Below are positions 1-5,969 of a DNA stretch of 7,559 nucleotides, in pieces (position 1 is the first letter of the stretch; each line of letters opens with the position of its first letter). The stretch covers positions 1-7,559 of the forward strand of contig JAITDM010000073.1 in NCBI GenBank assembly GCA_031282535.1. Direction: 5' to 3'. The DNA comes from Oscillospiraceae bacterium (GTDB lineage Bacteria > Bacillota > Clostridia > Oscillospirales > UBA929). A program made the translations under genes and the position numbers. A model generated the notes under the pieces. That model saw only the letters and a list, made by a program, of their open reading frames with translations. It was not told the origin of the DNA and searched no databases.

Positions 1-572
1 ATGTGCGTTTGCTCGTGCAGGAGAATGAAACGGCGCTCTTCGTCCGAAAGCCCCGTCGGGATATAAATTTTTGGCCTGAAAAGTCCGATGACAAAGGGCG
101 TCTTGAGGTGGCCGGCTTCGTACAAGTCGTCCCCGATGGGGCTTGCGCTACGAAGCCCGCGTTTTAACAAAAGGATGGACGCGAAACTGTAGACCAACAG
201 GATCAAAATGCCGAAAAGCCAGACATGGGCGCCGATGGTGAGCCAGATTTGCAGCGGGTTCGCACGCGCGGCGGGGGCGGCGGCGGGCAAAGACGCGTTG
301 ACGGCGCGGTCAATCACGGCGACGCCGCTGTCAATGCGCGGAAGCGTCTGCCTTGCGATGTCCTGCGGGATGGGCGCGGCTTTGAATGGAAACAGGCTGA
401 ACATACTTTCCAGCGTGAACGGACACACGAGTCGGAACCCCGCCACCGCCCACAGCGCGTAGGAGATGATCTTCGGCGCTTTTTTGAGCGGCAGCCGCAC
501 AAGCATGACGACCGCGATGACGAAACTGGCCGTCAGGCTCATATTGAGGACGGAAAGAAAAATTTTCTCCAT
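1..572 (-). CDS. BlaR1/MecR1-like M56 family membrane metalloprotease, 5' part only
   Basis: This is a partial gene. It reads from ATG at 572 to the left window edge, giving 190 residues with no stop. The protein starts with a hydrophobic segment (about residues 7-26), a second membrane-like stretch (about 36-54), a Pro/Ala-rich loop (about 60-105) and a third strong membrane helix (about 107-132). The sequence TPFVIGLFRPKIYIP, then the zinc motif HEQTH at residues 186-190, is typical of the M56 sensor proteases BlaR1 and MecR1. In that family a ligand-sensing membrane protein activates a cytosolic zinc protease, which relieves repression by BlaI or MecI. The start has a GGAGGG site 7 bases upstream and lies 3 bases after the stop of a BlaI-like remnant, so the two were probably one operon. 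The remaining protease part and any sensor domain lie outside the window, so the ligand is unknown. The family call is firm; a beta-lactam role is not shown. Confidence 0.88.
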   Translation of the reverse strand, partial: MEKIFLSVLNMSLTASFVIAVVMLVRLPLKKAPKIISYALWAVAGFRLVCPFTLESMFSLFPFKAAPIPQDIARQTLPRIDSGVAVIDRAVNASLPAAAPAARANPLQIWLTIGAHVWLFGILILLVYSFASILLLKRGLRSASPIGDDLYEAGHLKTPFVIGLFRPKIYIPTGLSDEERRFILLHEQTH

Positions 573-575
573 GTT

Positions 576-779
576 TCAGCCCTCCGTGTGTTCGTTGATC
601 AGACGCACAAGCTCCTCCGCCTGTTTGCCAGACAGCTTGCTTCCGCCGATGAACGATGCGAGAAAATGCGGCAGTGAGCCGCCAAATGTGTCCTCGATAT
701 AGCGGCGGCTCTGCCCCGCGAAAAATTCGTCGCCGTTTTTGACCGCCGGTGCGGCCGCCGCCGGCGCGGAGCCCCACAA
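576..779 (-). pseudogene. 5'-truncated BlaI/MecI-type repressor remnant (dimerisation region only)
   Basis: The frame ends in TGA at 576-578, just before the M56 gene. Its last 45 or so residues (RRYIEDTFGGSLPHFLASF, then GGSKLSGKQAEELVRLINEH) match the C-terminal dimerisation helices of BlaI/MecI/CopY repressors. Family members are usually about 120-130 residues. Here the N-terminal winged-helix DNA-binding domain, about 70 residues, is absent. The frame is open only back to a TAG at 819-821. It has no ATG, the only candidate start is a TTG at 779, and I see no ribosome binding site before it. No other frame upstream could supply the missing domain, because an AT-rich gap and then the opposite-strand HAD gene follow. 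I read it as a deletion remnant. A short translated peptide that dimerises with other BlaI-type proteins is a less likely alternative. Confidence 0.68.
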
Positions 780-888
780 TGGAAATGCAATATTGTTATA
801 AAAATATGCAATAATTTTCTATTATTTCTCTCAAAAAAGCATTATATTGATAGTATTGACGAGAAAATACAGAAAAGGTGGTCTGTGG
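780..888. promoter_or_regulatory. AT-rich divergent intergenic region
   Basis: This 109-bp gap lies between the repressor remnant (minus) and the HAD gene (plus) and is far more AT-rich than its neighbours. A perfect TATAAT lies on the minus strand at 841-846, but no convincing -35 box stands 16-18 bases upstream of it. On the plus strand TATATT at 843-848 is a possible -10 for the HAD gene, again with a poor -35. GTATT (853-857) and AATAC (866-870) form a small dyad. The HAD ribosome binding site GGTGG is at 877-881. Promoter positions here are tentative. Confidence 0.4.
785..813. repeat. Two direct copies of ATGCAATA, 21 bp apart
   Basis: ATGCAATA occurs at 785-792 and again at 806-813. 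The start-to-start distance is 21 bp, two turns of B-form DNA, so both copies face the same side of the helix. They flank an A/T-only stretch. This could be a tandem protein-binding site or chance in AT-rich DNA. Confidence 0.4.
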
Positions 889-1545
889 ATGATCTCTGGC
901 GTGGTATTTGACATGGACGGTGTGATGTTTGACACGGAGAAGTTGTGCTGCGACATTTGGCTGGAGGTGTATCGGGGGGACGGGATTCCCATCACCCGGG
1001 AGGTGCTGAACAGCTTCGCGGGTATGACGTCCGAGTCCACCGCGGCGTTCATGCTGAAACGGTACGGCGGCGGGCACGATTACAGGGCGCTCGACCGTCT
1101 GGCGGAGCAGAGGATGGCGCAAAGGTTGCGGGCGGAGGGCGTGCCCGTCAAGCCCGGACTCCTCCCGCTGCTTGCGTATCTGCGCGAAAAGGAGTACCGG
1201 ATTGCGCTGGCCACCTCCAATGTGGAGCATGTGGCCCGCGTCGCATTGGAATCGGCGGGCGTGCTGCCCGCGTTCCACGCGACTGTGTTTGGGGACACGA
1301 TCGCCCGCAGCAAGCCGGCGCCCGACATCTATCTGGCGGCGGCGGCGGCCCTGGGTCTGCCGCCGGAACATTGCGTGGCGCTGGAGGACTCGCCGGCCGG
1401 CATCCGCGCGGCGCATGCGGCGGGTCTGTACCCGGTCATGGTGCCGGACCAGATCCAGCCGGACGACGAGATCCGGTCGTGTCTCTTTGCGTTGGTGCCC
1501 ACCCTGCACGACATCCCGGCACTGCTGGAAGCACACAATTTGTAA
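889..1545 (+). CDS. HAD superfamily hydrolase, subfamily IA (beta-phosphoglucomutase-like phosphatase)
   Basis: The 218-residue protein has all four HAD motifs. Motif I is DMDGVMFDT, with Asp8 as the expected phosphate-accepting nucleophile and Asp10 as acid/base. Motif II is the LATSN stretch with Ser110. Motif III is Lys142 in the SKPAPDIYL segment. Motif IV is ALEDSPAG with Glu166 and Asp167, which bind magnesium. The helical cap between motifs I and II (about residues 16-85) places it with the subfamily IA, phosphoglycolate phosphatase/beta-phosphoglucomutase-like enzymes. The cytosolic substrate is a small phosphorylated metabolite that cannot be named from sequence; mutase activity is possible but not shown. 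Length is normal for the family. ATG at 889 is chosen because GGTGG at 877-881 is 7 bases upstream and motif I then starts at its usual place near the N-terminus. No clear terminator follows; the hsp20 promoter begins 18 bases after the stop. Confidence 0.9.
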   Translation: MISGVVFDMDGVMFDTEKLCCDIWLEVYRGDGIPITREVLNSFAGMTSESTAAFMLKRYGGGHDYRALDRLAEQRMAQRLRAEGVPVKPGLLPLLAYLREKEYRIALATSNVEHVARVALESAGVLPAFHATVFGDTIARSKPAPDIYLAAAAALGLPPEHCVALEDSPAGIRAAHAAGLYPVMVPDQIQPDDEIRSCLFALVPTLHDIPALLEAHNL

Positions 1546-1562
1546 ATTTTTTGTGAATGCCA

Positions 1563-1592
1563 TTGACACCTATGTTGGGTCTGTGGTATAAA
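1563..1592 (+). promoter_or_regulatory. Sigma-A-type promoter of hsp20
   Basis: A perfect -35 box TTGACA (1563-1568) and a -10 box TATAAA (1587-1592) are separated by 18 bases. Transcription would start at about 1598-1600, inside the first arm of the CIRCE element, which places the repressor directly over the start site. The -35 lies just past the HAD stop codon. Confidence 0.85.
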
Positions 1593-1596
1593 AAAA

Positions 1597-1623
1597 TTAG
1601 CACTCTCCGGTGCCGAGTGCTAA
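1597..1623 (+). promoter_or_regulatory. CIRCE element (HrcA operator)
   Basis: TTAGCACTC (1597-1605), a 9-base spacer (1606-1614) and GAGTGCTAA (1615-1623) match the CIRCE consensus TTAGCACTC-N9-GAGTGCTAA at every arm position. CIRCE is the binding site of the heat-shock repressor HrcA, which loses activity when GroEL is occupied by unfolded protein. The element directly follows the -10 box, so bound HrcA would block initiation of hsp20. hrcA itself is not in this window. Confidence 0.97.
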
Positions 1624-1630
1624 AAGATCC

Positions 1631-1648
1631 GGTGCGGCGGCGCGCACC
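1631..1648 (+). other. Small hairpin in the hsp20 leader
   Basis: GGTGCG (1631-1636) pairs with CGCACC (1643-1648) across a 6-base loop. TCCGGTGC, the sequence leading into this hairpin (1628-1635), also occurs in the CIRCE spacer (1606-1613), so the GCACC strand could pair with either copy in the RNA. It may simply stabilise the leader; a role in translation control is speculative. Confidence 0.4.
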
Positions 1649-1691
1649 AGACAGTGAAAGGGCACCCAACTTGAGAAAGGAGTTGTTGATC

Positions 1692-2144
1692 ATGGCAGGT
1701 CTCATTCCCTTCAATCGCAAGAACAGCGGTCTCACGCGTACAGGCGCAGGCGTCGAAGATTTCTACAACATGCTTGACGACTTTTTTAGCGATAGTTGGT
1801 TTTCGGGTCGGAATCTGTCGAGAGACACTTTCAAAATTGACATCGAGGAAACGGACGCCGGGTACCGCGTGGAAGCGGATTTGCCCGGCATTAAGAGGGA
1901 CGAAATTGACTTGGGCATCGAGGACGACAACCTCTGCATCACCGTAAACCGTACGGAAGAAGTCAACAAGGACGGGAAAAATTATATCCACAGGGAGCGC
2001 CGCGCCAGTTCGATGAGCCGCAGGGTTCGTTTGGCCAACGCAAAATTGGACGCCATCAAGGCGAAGCTTCAGGATGGCGTGTTGACGGTCACGATTCCGA
2101 AGGATGAAAAGACAGCCAGCTCGCGCAAGATTGACATTGAATAA
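1692..2144 (+). CDS. hsp20: Hsp20 / alpha-crystallin family small heat-shock protein
   Basis: The 150-residue protein is an ATP-independent cytosolic chaperone that holds unfolding proteins for later refolding by DnaK or GroEL. Residues 1-44 form the variable N-terminal arm, including EDFYNMLDDFF. The alpha-crystallin domain spans about 45-138, with YRVEADLPGI at 58-67 and the signature KLQDGVLTVTIPK ending near 137. A short tail carries an I-x-I motif (residues 147-149, IDI), which links dimers into oligomers in this family. Length is normal. The start at 1692 has an AAAGGAG site at 1676-1682 with a 9-base gap. The gene stands alone, with its own strong promoter, a perfect CIRCE operator and a strong terminator, so it is a single-gene heat-shock unit under predicted HrcA control. 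It is 36% or so lower in GC-rich codons than its neighbours only by impression, so I draw no transfer conclusion from that. Confidence 0.96.
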   Translation: MAGLIPFNRKNSGLTRTGAGVEDFYNMLDDFFSDSWFSGRNLSRDTFKIDIEETDAGYRVEADLPGIKRDEIDLGIEDDNLCITVNRTEEVNKDGKNYIHRERRASSMSRRVRLANAKLDAIKAKLQDGVLTVTIPKDEKTASSRKIDIE

Positions 2145-2151
2145 CAATATG

Positions 2152-2202
2152 CCCGCACAAAACAACAGGACACCGCATCGGTGTCCTGTTGTTTTGTGCG
2201 GG
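2152..2202. terminator. Bidirectional intrinsic terminator between hsp20 and the amidase gene
   Basis: Positions 2152-2175 and 2179-2202 form a perfect 24-bp inverted repeat around a 3-base loop. The inner GC-rich part (GGACACCG with CGGTGTCC) followed by TGTTGTTTTG is a standard hairpin plus U-rich tract, and because the repeat is symmetrical the same holds on the minus strand. It begins 7 bases after the hsp20 stop and ends 36 bases from the amidase stop, so it serves both converging genes. Confidence 0.9.
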
Positions 2203-2238
2203 TTTCAATGGCGGCGCGAAGCCGCTTCACGGCAGAGG

Positions 2239-4503
2239 TTACGTGAGCTGCCCTTTCTCGTCGACGGGTGTGAGCGTCACGTCCTCCCATAGATAGGCGC
2301 CGGCGGAATAGCCGCCCCCGGCGGCGCCCGGCGCGTCGACGGTTACGACGAAGTCCGTCAGTGCCCCTGCGGCCACTGTTTTTGAGGCCTTGCCGACGCT
2401 GACCAGCCGGCCGTCAGGGCCGTAGATCGCGGCATACAACGTCAGATTCTTCTCGGTGTCCGCATCGTTGCGCTGGACTTTGCTGACTGTCACGCGATCC
2501 GCGTTCAGTGTGGTCAGTTTTACGCCGTCGTTGGAGAAAACGTAGCCGCTGACGGCGTCCTGCAGTGCCCACAGCGCCTCGTCGACGTCTTTTTGCGTCG
2601 AGAAGTTGCTGGCCGACGCGGTCTGCGCCGCGCTCAGCTCGGCGGCGGCAAGTCCTTTTGTCGTGTCGCCCAGCGCGTCCACTTCGGCGAGGAGCGCCTT
2701 GAGGGCGTCCTTGACCGCCATGCCCGGGGCGATTCTCTTGTGCGAGGCCTGCTCGTAGGCGTACGCCATCGAGATCAGTTCGGCTTCGCTGTACGCGGTG
2801 CCGGTGAAGCCGACGTTTACGCTCCCCCAACTGGTGCTGTCCGGGGCGTTGCTGTTGTAGCCGGCGGGCACGCTGACGGTCGGGTAGCCGGCCACGGCCG
2901 CGATGCCGGTCGTGCCGCCGCCGATGGTGAACAGCGCGTCGAGGTCGTTTTCGGTGAGGATCCTGTCGAGGCCGTTCTGGCGGGAATTGGTGAAGCCCGT
3001 CGCCTTGTTGGTCTCGTATGTCTCCTTTTGCGCCTCCAGGTCGCGGTTGTTGGACGAAATGAGCGTCGTCTGGCCGAACCGGAGGGCGACGTCGGCGTGG
3101 TCGCTGTTGTACTGGATGATGTCGGCCAGCGTCTTGATCGGGAAATCGGGCGCCAGCGTCGCGAGGTAGGCGTTCATGTCCTTTTTGAAGTCGTACGAGA
3201 GCACGATGCCCGACGACGCGCTGGCGGAGAAGCCCTGGTCGTTGCCGCCGCTCGTGCCGTTTGTCACGACCGTCGCGCCGAGCGCGCGCAGCGTGGCGGC
3301 GACTTCGCTGTATACCGCCCGGTTCGCGGCGGACGGCGTGCCGTACAGACCGACGCGCTTGCCCTGCAGGCCGTCCGCTTTCAAATACTGCGTATAGTCG
3401 ATACTGAAGTCCGGCAAGACATCCGGCCCGTAAGCCGTCACGACGTCCGCGGGGTCATACGCGGCGACGACGGTGAGCAAAGCGGCCACGTCCGCGACGC
3501 TCCGGCCCATGGGCCCGGCCGTGTCCTGGGTGGAGGACAGGGGCACGACGCCCGTGCGGCTCACGAGGCCGACGGTCGGTTTGATGCCGACGATCGAGTT
3601 GGCCTGCGTCGGGCTGAGGATGGAGCCGGAGGTTTCGGTGCCGATGGTGACGGCCGAGAGCGCGGCGGCCGACGCCGCGCCCGACCCCGCGGAGGAACCG
3701 CTGGGCGTGAGGATCTGGCTGCTGCCCGCGGCGTTCATCCACGGCTTGTAGGGGTTCAGCACGAAGCCGCCCAGGGACGAATAGCCGCTTGGCATGCCGC
3801 TTGTCATGTAGTTGGCGAACTCCGTCAGGTTCAGTTTGCCGAGCAGGATGCCGCCCGCCGCCTTGATCTCCGTCACAAGCGGCGCATCGTAGGGCTGGTA
3901 GTTGTCCGCCAGCGCCACGGAGCCGGCTGTCGTCGGCATGCCGTCGGAGCCGATCGTGCCGACGTTGTCCTTGACCATGATCGGCAGGCCGAAGATGCCC
4001 GCCGCCTTGGACGGGTCGGCCGCGACGGCTTGGTCGGCCGCGGCGGCCAGGGCCGCGGCGTTCGGGTTCAGCGCGCGCACGGAGTTGATTTTCACCGTGT
4101 TTTTGTCATACAGCTCGATGCGCGTCAGGTACATGCCCAGCAGTTCCGTATACGTGAGCGTCCCGGCCCTGACCAGCGCCTGTAAGTCGGCCACGCCGGC
4201 CTTCTGCAAATCGACTTTCAGCGTGTCCAGCGCGACCTGCAGCGTCAGGCGGTCGACGTTCAGCACATCCTCCGGCGCGCCCCTTGCCACATCTTTCTCC
4301 GCGCGGGTGATCGCGTATCGCACCTGCCCGGCGTACAGCTCGGCGTAGGTGGACAGATCGAGTGATTTTGCCTGCGCCACAAGCGTCGTAAGATAAGCGG
4401 CGTCCGACGTCTGCGCCGCCGTCAGTGATACCGGCGCACCGATCAGCCACAGTGCCATGACGCCCGCCAGCGCCAGCGCCGTTATCTTTTTGCGTTTTGA
4501 CAT
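2239..4503 (-). CDS. Secreted amidase-signature family hydrolase with accessory terminal domains
   Basis: The 754-residue protein begins with a Sec signal peptide (MSKRKK, then a hydrophobic core to about residue 30). Residues 35-100 form a helical module with the spacing of FIVAR-like repeats. The amidase-signature core (about 105-595) has the full Ser-cisSer-Lys triad: Lys178 in GLPIMVKDN, cis-Ser270 in PSGSSAGSG and nucleophile Ser294 in TETSGSI; the 24-residue gap between the serines equals that in fatty acid amide hydrolase. This family hydrolyses amide bonds; the substrate is unknown. Residues about 596-655 are helical again, and 655-754 look like a beta-sandwich ending in AGAYLWEDVTLTPVDE, resembling C-terminal modules of clostridial extracellular proteins. 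No LPxTG anchor is seen. It is not the tRNA amidotransferase subunit GatA, since it is exported and much larger. The start at 4503 is chosen for its ribosome site and classical signal peptide; ATG at 4554 is an in-frame alternative. Confidence 0.9.
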   Translation of the reverse strand: MSKRKKITALALAGVMALWLIGAPVSLTAAQTSDAAYLTTLVAQAKSLDLSTYAELYAGQVRYAITRAEKDVARGAPEDVLNVDRLTLQVALDTLKVDLQKAGVADLQALVRAGTLTYTELLGMYLTRIELYDKNTVKINSVRALNPNAAALAAAADQAVAADPSKAAGIFGLPIMVKDNVGTIGSDGMPTTAGSVALADNYQPYDAPLVTEIKAAGGILLGKLNLTEFANYMTSGMPSGYSSLGGFVLNPYKPWMNAAGSSQILTPSGSSAGSGAASAAALSAVTIGTETSGSILSPTQANSIVGIKPTVGLVSRTGVVPLSSTQDTAGPMGRSVADVAALLTVVAAYDPADVVTAYGPDVLPDFSIDYTQYLKADGLQGKRVGLYGTPSAANRAVYSEVAATLRALGATVVTNGTSGGNDQGFSASASSGIVLSYDFKKDMNAYLATLAPDFPIKTLADIIQYNSDHADVALRFGQTTLISSNNRDLEAQKETYETNKATGFTNSRQNGLDRILTENDLDALFTIGGGTTGIAAVAGYPTVSVPAGYNSNAPDSTSWGSVNVGFTGTAYSEAELISMAYAYEQASHKRIAPGMAVKDALKALLAEVDALGDTTKGLAAAELSAAQTASASNFSTQKDVDEALWALQDAVSGYVFSNDGVKLTTLNADRVTVSKVQRNDADTEKNLTLYAAIYGPDGRLVSVGKASKTVAAGALTDFVVTVDAPGAAGGGYSAGAYLWEDVTLTPVDEKGQLT

Positions 4504-4508
4504 GTTCT

Positions 4509-4517
4509 TCACCTCTC
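4509..4517 (-). promoter_or_regulatory. Ribosome binding site supporting the amidase start at 4503
   Basis: On the minus strand GAGAGGTGA ends 5 bases before ATG at 4503. A second good site, GGGAGGTG at 4561-4568, precedes an in-frame ATG at 4554 by 6 bases and would add 17 residues before the signal peptide. Both starts are plausible. The downstream one gives an ordinary signal peptide, so I prefer it. Confidence 0.6.
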
Positions 4518-4583
4518 TACAATCTTTCTTGATGGTTGCCGATCCCTTTGCCATGCTGCGCACCTCCCAAAATGGTCAATAAA

Positions 4584-4626
4584 AATTGGATAAAGGCGTC
4601 CTTTGGTGGGACGCCTTTATCCAATT
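4584..4626 (-). terminator. Perfect 18-bp hairpin with U-tract in the amidase leader
   Basis: Positions 4584-4601 and 4609-4626 are perfect inverted repeats around a 7-base loop. Read on the minus strand the hairpin ends in AATTTTTATT, the form of an intrinsic terminator. On the plus strand no T-run follows. It could end the upstream foldase transcript, for which I see no other terminator. However, a strong promoter for the amidase lies just before it, so amidase transcripts must also pass through it. It may therefore act as an attenuator or as a 5' stabilising stem. Confidence 0.75.
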
Positions 4627-4633
4627 GCCATTC

Positions 4634-4662
4634 ATTATATAGCGGCCATATCGTTTCGTCAA
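4634..4662 (-). promoter_or_regulatory. Sigma-A-type promoter of the amidase gene
   Basis: On the minus strand TTGACG (4657-4662) and a perfect TATAAT (4634-4639) are 17 bases apart. The expected start site, about 4626-4628, falls at the first base of the 18-bp hairpin. The leader to the ATG at 4503 would be about 124 bases. I find no better promoter between the hairpin and the gene. Confidence 0.75.
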
Positions 4663-4781
4663 TAGGCTTTTGGTTAAAATGCACGATTTAAAAGGCCGAA
4701 TTTTTTACAGTTTGACCTAGAATATTTGGTGGTTTTCTCCAGCGGAAAGGATTTTGCCCGGTGGGCGACGGATATATACGG

Positions 4782-5870
4782 TCACGAAAGGAAGGAGACC
4801 GGATATTTCTCCTCCAGGGTCAGGCGGTATTCGGACAGCTTCTCCTGTTCCATCGCGGAGCGGCCCATGACCTTCCACTGGGGCTCGCCGCTCTGACAAA
4901 AGTAGAGGAGATGGAACTGCTCCCCGAGCTCAATGCGCGTGTAATCCCCAGGCTGCCGGGCGGCGTCGAAACACCAGCTGTCGAACTCGTCGTAGTCCGC
5001 CGGCGCGCTGTTTGGGCCCACATTTTCGCAGAGCCCCCCGTTCGAGGCGGTCTGATCGTCGAGCGAATACTGCACGGCCAGCGCGGCGAAGGCATCCTCG
5101 CTCCTGTCGCTGTCCAAGAACATCTGGTAGACGCTGTCGGCCTCTTCCTTCTCTGTGAGCAGGATGTAACGGACCGTGACGACGTTGCCCTCGTAATCGG
5201 CGCCCTCCTCCTTGTTGGCCTCATAGTAGGCCCGGATCTCCTCGTCCGTGAACGAGTAGGTGCGCACAATGCTGTCCTCAAAACTGACCGCCAGGGCAAA
5301 GCGTGTCATGATCATCTGCAGGATGTTCTCCGTCATGCCCTCGCCGTACATCTGGGCCAGAAACACCTCGGGCAGGACGCCGCTCTCCTCGCAGTAGGCG
5401 CGCATGTTCGACATGTTGGCCGCGATGCCGCTCTCATCCTCCGCGGAGAGGGTGAAGTTCTGCGCGCGCGCCTCCTGGTACAGGGCGATGTAGCGCACCA
5501 GATTGGAGACGACGGAGTCCCGGAAGAAATCCGCCCAGGTCAGGTCCTCGCTGTCTGGATAGGGCTGCTCGTCAAAGGGCTGCGAGGGGTCGAGGTAGCC
5601 GTCGAGATAGGCGCTGTTTACCGAGAGAAATTCGTTGACGGCGGTCGTGTAGTGGAACTGATATTCGTACCCCGTGATCGCCTCCTCGCCCACCATGATG
5701 ATCGGGCTGGCGGGGTCCAGCGTGTCCTCGCCGCCGGCGGGGTCCGGGGTTGCGTCGACCGCCGGCGGGTCGCTCGGCCCGGTGTCGCCTGCTGGCGGCC
5801 TGGCGCCGCAGCCCGCCAGCAGCAGGGCGGCGCAGAGTACCAGCGCCATCAGAGAAATCCAACGTTTCAT
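4782..5870 (-). CDS. Lipoprotein with parvulin-type peptidyl-prolyl isomerase domain (PrsA/SurA-like foldase)
   Basis: The 362-residue protein has a lipoprotein signal peptide with lipobox LAGC and Cys21 as the lipidation site, so it should sit on the outer face of the membrane. A Pro/Asp-rich linker (about 23-55) leads to a helical SurA-N-like region (about 57-220) that includes GEEAITGYEYQF and FTDEEIRAYYEANK. The parvulin domain (about 229-330) follows, with VRYILL, a helix, the YSLDDQTASNGG segment at 268-279 and FHLLYF at 319-324. Such proteins help exported proteins fold and isomerise Xaa-Pro bonds. The usual His of the RHIL motif is Tyr235, so isomerase activity is uncertain. Start 5870 is set by the lipobox; GGGAG lies 10 bases upstream, a slightly long gap. 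The gene is divergent from pckG and upstream of, but probably not co-transcribed with, the secreted amidase, which may be one of its clients (inference). Confidence 0.88.
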   Translation of the reverse strand: MKRWISLMALVLCAALLLAGCGARPPAGDTGPSDPPAVDATPDPAGGEDTLDPASPIIMVGEEAITGYEYQFHYTTAVNEFLSVNSAYLDGYLDPSQPFDEQPYPDSEDLTWADFFRDSVVSNLVRYIALYQEARAQNFTLSAEDESGIAANMSNMRAYCEESGVLPEVFLAQMYGEGMTENILQMIMTRFALAVSFEDSIVRTYSFTDEEIRAYYEANKEEGADYEGNVVTVRYILLTEKEEADSVYQMFLDSDRSEDAFAALAVQYSLDDQTASNGGLCENVGPNSAPADYDEFDSWCFDAARQPGDYTRIELGEQFHLLYFCQSGEPQWKVMGRSAMEQEKLSEYRLTLEEKYPVSFLS

Positions 5871-5943
5871 AAGGGCAACACTCCCATGCAAACTTAAACT
5901 CCGGACCAAAACACCGCGCTCCGTCGCGTCGGAAGTCCCGGAG

Positions 5944-5969
5944 AGTCCCGCCGCCCGGCGGGCGGGACT
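5944..5969 (-). other. GC-rich hairpin in the foldase 5' leader
   Basis: AGTCCCGCC (5944-5952) and GGCGGGACT (5961-5969) form a perfect 9-bp stem with an 8-base loop. The AGTCCCG heptamer is repeated at 5934-5940. No T-run follows on either strand, so this is not a normal intrinsic terminator. It lies about 75 bases before the foldase start and could affect RNA stability or translation. Confidence 0.5.

Noticed and set aside
225..677. Plus-strand frame of about 150 codons at the left end
   Set aside because: It is antisense to the M56 gene and repressor remnant, with low-complexity Gly/Arg content and no promoter.
847..888. TTG at 847 as start of the HAD gene
   Set aside because: It would add 14 residues before the conserved first beta strand, has no ribosome site, and would place the GGTGG site inside the coding region.
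796..1569. Minus-strand frame of about 257 codons over the HAD gene
   Set aside because: The plus strand has all four HAD motifs in order and a good ribosome site; the minus frame is Arg- and His-rich and resembles nothing.
2593..4185. Open plus-strand frame of about 530 codons
   Set aside because: It is antisense to the amidase gene, rich in Arg, Gly and Val as expected for a shadow frame in GC-rich DNA, has no family features and no promoter. The amidase strand has an intact catalytic triad and signal peptide.
4756..4766. GCCC-GGT-GGGC stem after the foldase stop as its terminator
   Set aside because: The stem is only 4 bp and on the minus strand is followed by A residues rather than a T-run.
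4761..5897. Open plus-strand frame of about 378 codons
   Set aside because: It lies antisense to the foldase lipoprotein, whose lipobox and parvulin domain show the true strand and frame.
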